DNA of 64,000 bases from Prorocentrum cordatum. Lineage: Eukaryota; Sar; Dinophyceae; Prorocentrales; Prorocentraceae. The notes below the pieces were generated by a model that was not told the DNA's origin, made no database searches, and was given only the letters and a program-made list of their open reading frames with translations. Shown piece after piece: positions 50,701 to 59,700 of the stretch (positions are counted from its first letter, which is position 1; each line of letters starts with the position of its first letter). The stretch lies in assembly GCA_963575745.1 (NCBI GenBank), contig CAUYUJ010003381.1:387727-451726 (forward strand), given 5' to 3'. The position numbers and the translations under genes were made by a program.

Positions 50701-53700
50701 CTCGGGAGGCACGCCAGCGGCTGCGCCTCGCCGGGAGCGTGCCGGAGGTGCCCAGATCGTCCCGACGAGCCTCCGGGGAGCCGAGTTATGACACGAAATC
50801 CGAAGGGCAGCGTCAGTCAGGAGCGAAAGAAGGACGTACATGTACATGAATCCACGCTGGTTTCGAGAGCACGCATTTCACAAATGTTCGTATAACGCGG
50901 TCCGTCTCGCGAATCGAGGGGCCGTGTCCATGTACATAGCTGGGCGCGTACGTCCTTTGTGGGCTCCCTAGGTCAGGGGGGGGATGTGCCGAGGGAGGGA
51001 TGCGTCGCTTCTCACTCGCCCATGTGGGCCCGATGGCCCACCCCGCCCAGGAACGTGCGGTGTCGCTATCGCGGGCACGTCGCCGATCCGTCGGCGGTGC
51101 GCCGCCGTTTCCGAGTCGATGTGTTTCCCAACCCCGAGCTGGTCCCCACCGATCGTTGCCTCTCACATGATGGCGATGTGATCAGACCGACCTGGCCGTG
51201 TCACGCTGCTTTTGTTGGCTCGGGCGCGCGTGACAGGTAGGGTGTTGAGGAGAGCCAGCGAACGTCTCGTGGTGCTCGCAGTGCCCCGAAAGCCCTGAAA
51301 TCGGGAGGGGACGCGCAACGGCGTAGCAGCATGATAAACGCTTGGGAAAACGCATGCGTGCAGTCGTCCCTGCAGGCTGGCGACTGCCTGGCTGCGTGGA
51401 CTTTTTGTGGGTGCGGCGAGGCCAGGCCCGTCCCTCCGGGGTCGCATGTTGCTTGACGCTCCTCCTCCTCCTCCTCTCTCTCTCCTCCTCCCTCCTCCTC
51501 CTCCTCCTCCCTCCTCCTCCTCCTCCTCCTCCCCTCCTCCCTCCTCCCTCCTCCCTCCTTCCTCCCTCCTCCCTCCCTCCTCCCTTCTCCCTGGGGAGAA
51601 AGAACGCCAGGAGTGGACGTTACTGCTCAGCGGCGCGCCCGGGGGCTGACGTGAGAAGGGGCGGGCCTTCTCAGAAGGCTCGGACGTCCCCCGGTCTTCT
51701 GAGCAGTCTCCGGCGCCTTCCCCGAAGGCTCGAAACAGTGCTCTCGGAGGGCCGGAGGGCCTCCGAGGAGGCCCGCCGCCTGAGGAGGCCTCCTCCGCCT
51801 CCCTTCCGGCCCCCCCCCTCGCTCGAGCTGCAGAGACCTTGGGGTTCAGCTCGGGCGGAGGCGCAGGAAGCGGAAGGGGAGCCGAGGGCAAGGCGCGGTG
51901 ACGGGCCTTACTCCAGGGCGAAGTTACGCTTTGTTGGCCTCTTCGGCCCATCCCGACACCGCGCCTGGGTCGTGGTCCAGGGGACTTTGAGACAGTTGGG
52001 GGTCTCCTGGGGGAGTGTTCTTGGGGGCCTCTCGCGGGCATTCCGGGGCCCACTCGGGCGTATCGGGATCATATGTTGGAGGAGCTGGCTTCCAGCAGTG
52101 CGGCGGGGGTGCGCTTGTTGGGCCCCGCCTCTTGGGTCTCTCGTGGGGGGCCTGTTGGGCCTGCCTCGGGGGCGGCGTCTCCGGCCAGCTCGGGCGCGCT
52201 TGCCAAAGAGTGACTCTTCGCCATGGCTGGCCTCTGCTGCGGGCCCGAAGTGCGCCACCCACATCTGATGGGCCTGTGTTGGAGGAGGAGGAGGAGGAGG
52301 AGGAGGAGGAGGAGGAGGAGTGTTCCACCACACCACCACCCTAAGTTGGAGGAGGAGGAGGAGGAGGAGGACTCCCTCCCCCTCCTTCTCCTGGTGGTGG
52401 TGGTGGAACACAAGCCCGCCACGCATCTGCCCTGTGCGACTGTGGCAGCGCGGACGTGCGCGGCCTCGCAACCTCCAGCGTGCCTCTGGTCCATATGCCT
52501 CGACGGTCGCCAGCCTTGCGAAAATCGTGAAGTACCTGCTCGTGCAAAAGCTGGGGTTAAGTCGGGCGCGTTCCTCTTCAGGAGGAATATTCAAAAAATG
52601 TCCACGAATAGTCAGAGGACGCTTCTGTTGTAACTATTTAATATGTTGGGACTATGTTTTATGTTTCGTCCAAAATCCGCCTGTAGGAGGACATGCCCGC
52701 CCGCCGCTTCCCGATCCACACTTTCGACCATGTCTGTGCCTCTTTCCATCGCAGCCACCTGCATGTCTTCTCGCTTGCTTCCTCCCAATCCCTCCTGAAT
52801 CCGGAACTGATGCAGAGGCTTTGAAGATATCTACGTATTGTGGGCCTGTCCTTAACAACTACATGATGTACATGGGGCAGGCTGTCGCGTGTGATTCCAG
52901 ATGGACATGTCAGCATGTCTTGATTGACGCGCCCTCATTTGCCGAATGCGTTCCATCGCAGTCCGTTCTCATCGCCAACACGAGAATGGTTGCCCATTTC
53001 ACCCATGCCGGTCTGACATGGTTACGTTCGCATCCGTTATGCCAATGGCCGAGCCGTTGCCTGATTGCAGGGGCCTCATGACAAGTTCGAGGGGGTAGAG
53101 TGGACATGGCTCGGGGAATGCAAGTATAGGGTGAATTACAGCTCCTGTGAATCATCCAGGGATATTCTAGATCCTCATGGACCATGTGAAATGCTTTAAA
53201 CTCACCCCGCGTTGAAAACAGTGCTCCCAGACTGGTGTGTACACGCACACATTTGAGTATTCAGAATGCCTTATGGCAACGCCGACTTCCCAGACGTGTC
53301 GCTAGAGGAAGGGAATGGTGCGAAAGGGAAAGGACGGAAGGGAGCGCATGAGGGATAAGGAGAAGCACCCATTCTCCGGAGTCTGTCTGTTATCTTGGCA
53401 TGGCGCTGGGGGAAGAGGGTGAGGTGGAGACGGAGTGCGGACGCTACGATGCTAATGTTTCCAAGTCGGCGCAACGCAACGTGTAAAGGAGGAGGGGAGA
53501 GTGATAGGAGATATAAGGAACATGAGGAGGAGGAGGAGGAGGAGGAGGAGGAGAAGAAGAAGGACGGAGGCATGGAGGGAGGAGGAGAAGGATGAGAACG
53601 AGGAGTACATTCAAAATTGACAATAAGGACGCACGGTAAGGATACAAGCTCCTTGGACGCGCATGTCGAAGCTTTTCGAGCGGGGCTGGCCATCGAAAGT

Positions 53701-56700
53701 GGTAAAGGATGTACCAGGGGAGGCAAGGATGCAAGGGTACCCTTGGGAAAGCTACCCATCCTTGCTATCGTTTCCGACTGCATGGGAAGGTTCTGAATGG
53801 TCTTAGTGTGTTTCGTTTGGTTCTGCCAGTGTTCGTGGGACTCTTGGAGATCAAAGCGGTTTCTGGGAGGGGAGAGTCCCCAGTCGGGAGGCGCCCCCGG
53901 TCGGGGCCGGGCGGATCAGAAGAAGGCCGACTGTATGGTCTGCGGCGGCGGACGGCTCACGCTGACCAAGCCACCCGGAACGACCTTGGAGGAGATGATT
54001 CGGGCACGAGCGAGTGGATGGTAGTCACCACCCACCAAGCCACCCCAACCCAACCCGAAGGTCTCGATTTGCCCTCCATTTCCAGTTGGGGGGGGGTCGG
54101 GGAACATCGAGAAAACACATATGGAGCCCTCACCCCCCCCAACCCGAAATTCGGGTCTTCGGGTTGGGTTGGGGTGGTCTGGTAGGTAGTCATGATAGGG
54201 GGGGGGGACGGAAGGTGCCCTTTTCGGGCCCTCAGGGTCCTGGGGCCCGAAGGGGCCCCCATTAGGGGCCCTCGGGGGCTCCTTTTTCGGCAGCCCTCGC
54301 TGCCCCCCTCCATACTGCCTCCAGCCTCCCTCCTCTCCCTCTCCATCCTACATCCTCCTCCTCCTCCGCCTCCTTCTCTCATTCCTCCTCCTCCTCTCCT
54401 CCTCCTCCTCCTCCTTCTCCTCCTCCTCCTCCTCCTCCTCCTCCTCCTCCTCCTCCTCCTCCTCCTCCTCCCCTCCATGCATTGTCCCCGCATGGATTCG
54501 CGCCCGCACGTGACTCCTGATAGCCGACCCGCGCCGCGCCTCCTCGAGCGCCTCGGGTTGCGCAGCCTCTAGCGCGATGCCGCCCTTTCGAGGTGTGGCC
54601 AGACCCTCGGACCGCCTCCGTCGAGGGAACCGAGCATCGGGGAGCAAATATTATGTCGGGCGTGTCCCCCTACAGGGGGATTTTCGGCGAAAATGAAAAA
54701 TGCCCCAACAAGACACCAGAAATGTCAAAAGATACTCAAGAAATAGTCCCTAGACTATTTTTGGACTATTTTTTATTTTTGTTGGGGGTATTTTTGATTT
54801 TTCGTCGGAAATCCCCCTGTAGGGGAACACGCCCGACATAATTCTACAGATTTCTGATCAACGCTTCTGGGGGAGGCCGCCGCGCGGGCGGGGACCACGA
54901 GGAAGACGAGCACGAGGATGGGAGAGAGAGAGTCGGATCCTCGTCAAACAATCGGGGGACAAAAAGATACGGATACGTGTTGCCCCCCTTTGTTTTCGGC
55001 CTTTCCTGGTCCTCCTGGGGAATCCTCGTTGTCACCGCTGGATTCGCCTCGAAATTCTGGTCAGAACGCACCCCAAGAGAGGTCCGGGGACAACACGTAT
55101 CCGTATCTTTCCGCCCCACAAAACAAGCCCTGGGCGTGTACGCTAAAACACGCTACACGCCGGTCGTTGAAAAGGAGGCATTTCTGGATTCCCAGAGCCC
55201 AATCTATTTCAAGCGCCTTCCTGCGTCAAGAATCGACACGCTTTTGCTGTGTTCTGTTATTCTCGGGGGGGGGGCCTGGAACCAATCAACTGAATCCGCC
55301 TTCCTACTTCATGTTCTTACCTCCTTCTTCCGGCCGACGCTTACGTGTGTGATGTTGTGAATTCTAGAAGCTTCGCGTATCCCCACCAGCTTCGCCCGCC
55401 GCTGGCGCGTTCGCCTGCGGCCGTATAAAAAAAAGTATCCCCACCAGCCTAATTAGGCCGCTGTCGTGACCCGTAGCGCTTCTGACTCCGCTAGCGCCTT
55501 CGCTAGCGGACGCGACCGAAAAAGTATCCCCACCAGCCCGTCCAGAAACGATGTCCAGGCGAGTTGAGGTGATCAGGGAAGTGCGGGAGCAGAGAGGGGG
55601 ACGGCCGAGCCGTGCGAAGGAGGGAGGAGGAAACGGGGGAGGTCGGATGGATGGATGAGGGAGTGGGGAGAAGGAGGATAAATAGGATGAGGAGGAGGAG
55701 GAGGAGGCGGAGGGGGAGGAGGAGGAGGAGGAGGAGGAGGAGAAGGAGGAAGAGAAGGAGTAGGAGGAGGAAGGAGGAGCATGAGCAGGAGGGCAAGCAA
55801 AGGGCCAGAGGTCTCTAGGATGCCTCTTGGAGCCTCTTGGGATATCTATTGGGCGTTTCTTGGAGGACTGTTGGGACGTCTTAGGGGTCTCTTGGCGGTC
55901 CTGGGGGGCTCTTGGGCGTCTTGGGTGCCTCTCGGGCGCCTCTTGGAGCCATCTTGGAGAACATCGATCAAAGAAGAGGGAAGCTCCAATTAGCGGCCCC
56001 CCTCGGGAGCCCCACAAATCACCTCTTGGACCCCTCTTGGAGCGCTCTTGGGGCCGTCTTGGAGCTCTCTTGGGCCTCTCTTTGGGCTCTCTTGGGCCAT
56101 CTTGGAGCCATCTTGAGGCCTCGGAAAGCCATCGGAACCGAAAAGGCGAGAAGGCAAAATCATTTGTTTTCCCAACGTTTTAGAAGGATGTTGGCCTCGT
56201 GGGGGCCTCCTTGGAGGTCCCGGAGGCCTCTTGGAACTGTCTTTGGAGCGTTCTTGGGGCTTCTTGGAGCATTTTGGGAGCCATCTTGAGGCATCTTGGG
56301 CTATCTGCAGCCATCTTGGAGGTCATCTCGGGGTCTCCGAGGCCCTCTTGGAGCCGTCTTTGGCCATCTTGGATGCTTTGACCGCTCGCGAAACCCCTCC
56401 CCGGAGAGGAAGAAGAGGGTTGGAAGAGGAGACTCCTCAAACCACCTACGCCCTAAAGGCCTGGTGGGATTTGCTTGTGTAGCGCTTTCTGGCCTTTGCT
56501 GCGGATCTGTAGTTGGTTTCCGTTTTCTTGTCAAAGGGTGTCCCTCACAGTCAAAAACCCTAATAAGGACACGCGACTTTGCTCAGGGTACCCTTGCGTC
56601 CTTATGAGGGCTTTTGACTGTATCACAACTGCCGTCTTCCGTCCCGCTCTCCCGCTCCTGCTGCCTCCCGCTCCGCACGCATTGCGCAGAGCACGCCCCA

Positions 56701-59700
56701 GCACCGCCTCTGAGACCGGCGGGGAGCAGGCCCGGAGGCCTCGCGACCAGCCATCAGTGACGCCTAGAGAGGAGCAACAACATTAAAATCAACAGAGAGG
56801 AGCTTTCCAGTTTGAAACACATCCCTATCCCTATGTTTGACATCACCTCGCCTCGATGCCGATCTCAAGGATTCCCGCAGTTTCTGAGGGCCTATCCCTA
56901 AGATTGTCCTCGCTTTTTGCTCGCCCGTCTTAGGGATAGGGATAAGTTCGAGGCTGGTCAGGAGCAACATGATGAACATCAATCTGTGGTCGTCCTCTTA
57001 TTCCTTGTTTTGTCGATCGGCGCGGACACTCGCACCCCCTACGGAGGAGATGTTGTCTGTTTTTGGCTCCTGTTTCAAGCCGGTGGGGTCTCCCCCATAG
57101 GACACATTGCTGCAAACAGTCGCATCAAGCAGAGGGGTGGAGCCAGACCCCCGAATCTGAAAACGTTCACATGAGGGAGAATGGAGCTGAGGGGCGTGGT
57201 AGATGGTAATTCTGAATAGCACGATCAATTGATCTGAAAACGCTCCAAGGCTTTAAGGACGGAGCTCGAGCTCAAATCGATGGGCGATGAATACATGTTT
57301 TAAGCGTTTCTGTGTTCCCGGGGGGGCCTCCAAACGCTAGGACAATGATCTCCAACACGCCAGGGCAATCTGAAAAAGCGCCCCGGGCACATTGCGCAAG
57401 AACCTGGAGGAAGCGTGTCAAGAGTCGGAGGGCACCAACCATACACCAACACCGATCCTGGCCCAGGATCACCCTGGGCCCAGGATCGGTGCATATGCCT
57501 TCTTGCGCAAGGCAGGAGGGCGTATGCACCGTTCCTGGGCCCAGGGTGATCCTGGCCAGGATCGGTGTTGGTGTATAGCTGGTGCCTTCCTAAAGAGGAA
57601 GAAGACACCGATGGTGGCACATCGGAGGCGAACGCCGTGTGCTGCCACGGTGCGCCCGGGCAGCGCGCGGGCGCAGCCGGCCAAAGATGTCGGAGCCACT
57701 CGCGGCGAGCCGAGCCTGCGGCAGCCCTGGGCAGGCGGCTCGCGGGAGCGGGGCAGAGGCAGGAGGGGGAGGAGAGGGAGGGGGGAGGGAGGGAGGGAGG
57801 AGGAGGAGAGGAGGAGGAGGAGGAGAGGAGGAGAGGAGGGAGGGGGAGGGAGGAGGGGGGGAGGAGGGAGGAGAAGGAGGAGGAGGGAGGAGGGAGAGGG
57901 AGGAGAGGAGAATTGAGGAGGAGGAGGGAGGAGGGAGGAGGAGGAGGAGGAGGGAGGAGGAGAGGAGGAGGAGGGAGGAGGGAGGGGGAGGAGGAGAGGA
58001 GGAGGGAGGAGAGGAGGAGGAGGGAGGAGGAGGGGAGGAGGGAGGAGGAGGGGAGGAGGGAGGAGGGAGGAGAGGAGGGAGGAGAAGGAGAGGAGGGAGG
58101 AGGAGGAGGAGGAGAGGAGGGAGGAGGAGGGAGAAGGAGGGGAGGATGGAGGAGGGAGGAGAGGAGGGAGGAGAGGGAGGAGAGGGAGGAGAGGGAGGAG
58201 AGGACGGGGGGGCGGGCCGGAGGTCCGCGCGCATCTCTCGGATCGCTGTGGGAGGCATCCCCTCGGGGCGCCGCCCCCAGCGCACTCCCGCCAGCCGGGG
58301 AGGGGGTCCAGCGTTAAGTCGGGCCTGCCCCCTTACAGGGGGATGTTCGACGAAAAAAATAAGAGATACACCACAAATAAACGATACACCACAACTAATC
58401 AAAGCAGGGGGATTTTCGACGAAAATCCCCTACAGGGGGATTTTCGACGAAAAGTAAAAGATACACCACGTAGAATCAAAACATGCTCCGAAAATGGTCC
58501 GGGGACCATTTGTTTGATGTTTGTTTTACCTTTTGGGGGGTATGTTTGGGGAATTTTTTATCTTTCGTCGAGCATCCCCCTGTAGGGAACCAGGCCCGAC
58601 TTAAGTCCAGCGCCGATCCAGGAAGTCCGCGGGGACGTCCGAGAATGTCTGCTGCCGTGAAATCCTTACGACACCTGGAGGCTCTTGAAGGATTTCGGCA
58701 TGCGCGCGCGGCGACGCGCGCGCGCGCACTTCGTTCCATCTTGTGCGAGCGGTTCTTGCGACAGCACGCGCGCCAGGGCGCTTGAATCATGCCGACAGGC
58801 GCGCGCGAGGGGCACGTGTTTGGTCGAAGATGAGCGGTCTTCTTCTAGCAGGCCAGGAGGGAAGGCAGGGCCGACTGCGATCCGAGTCGATGTGGTTCGA
58901 TTCGCCGGTCGGGACCGCGATTTCGATTCTGTTCGAGTCGGCTTGACTCACCGCTAGTGGCCCTTGGCCGGCCAGAGCGGAGCGGGGCGAGCCGATGGCG
59001 ATTCGACCCGGGGCGGTTCACTGGCGGCTCGAGCGGTGTCCGAGTCGGTCCGGTGTCGCTGGTCGATGCAGTCCAGGCCCGGAGTGGACTCGGGGCGACC
59101 GCACGCTTTTGGGGTTTGGACCGCTCTCTCTGGCCCGAAAGTCGTTCGACGTTGCCTGCGCATCTTCCTCCCTCTCCTCCTCCTCCTCCTCCTCCTCCTC
59201 CTCCTCTTCTTCCTTCCTTCTCCTCCTCATCCTCATCCTCCTCCTCCTCCTCCTCCTCCTCCTCCTTCTCCTCTGCAGTTCACCCCCTCACCCCCCGTGC
59301 GGGGGCGACGCGGGAGGCTACCCCATTGCGTCGGAATCCTCGCCCACACTGCCAGCCAGCGTCGTGCCCGCTGGCGCGGCTCTGTGCCCAGCTGGGTTGG
59401 CGCACCGTGCGCCAGCGGCCAGACGACGTTGCTCCTTGGTAAAGTTGCGCGTCGCTGGGGGGCGGCGGCGGGGCAGAATCTGCGCGCCTCGCTGCACGGC
59501 TTCTTCGCGCGGGTCCCGAAGGCCCCCCCAGGCTGGCCAGGGCCTTGCCGGAAACTGTTGAGCACCCCGTGGGATGGTGTCGACGTTGCGCCGGCTTTCG
59601 TCCCAAATCTCGCGTCCTTCGGCGCCCCCCTTGCTCGCAGATGTTTTTTGCAAGTGGATTGTTGCGCCCGCTTGTGGAGGAGCTCCTGGATTCGCTTGCC

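Larger units (their letters stand above)
48109..52817 (+). other. UBA3 intron 11 (GC-AG)
   Basis: 4,709 bp: purine tracts (48945-49045, 49480-49650, 52277-52375), a pyrimidine TCC tract (51455-51595), family-F copies (49815-50165, 50405-50570) with a nested inverted-repeat element (50198-50406), a candidate hairpin element with AGGACGTAC/GTACGTCCT ends (50830-50956), and a right-hand family-A end (52650-52697) about 120 bp before exon L. 48109-48940 and 51600-52270 show nothing recognised. Confidence 0.8.
53992..59679 (+). other. UBA3 intron 14 (GA-AG)
   Basis: 5,688 bp: family-B element (54024-54190); TCC tract (54343-54475); family-A element (54650-54842); family-C element (54955-55120); three GTATCCCCACCAGC repeats (55378-55545); (GGA)n (55605-55790); CTTGGGG/GCCTCTTGGAGCC repeats (55800-56380); family-E element (56547-56621); long palindrome (57431-57586); (GGA)n (57760-58205); family-A element (58314-58604) in a GGTCCGCG-type repeat; CGCGCGCG-rich patch (58700-58810); TCC tract (59165-59275). 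59280-59679 shows nothing recognised. Confidence 0.8.
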
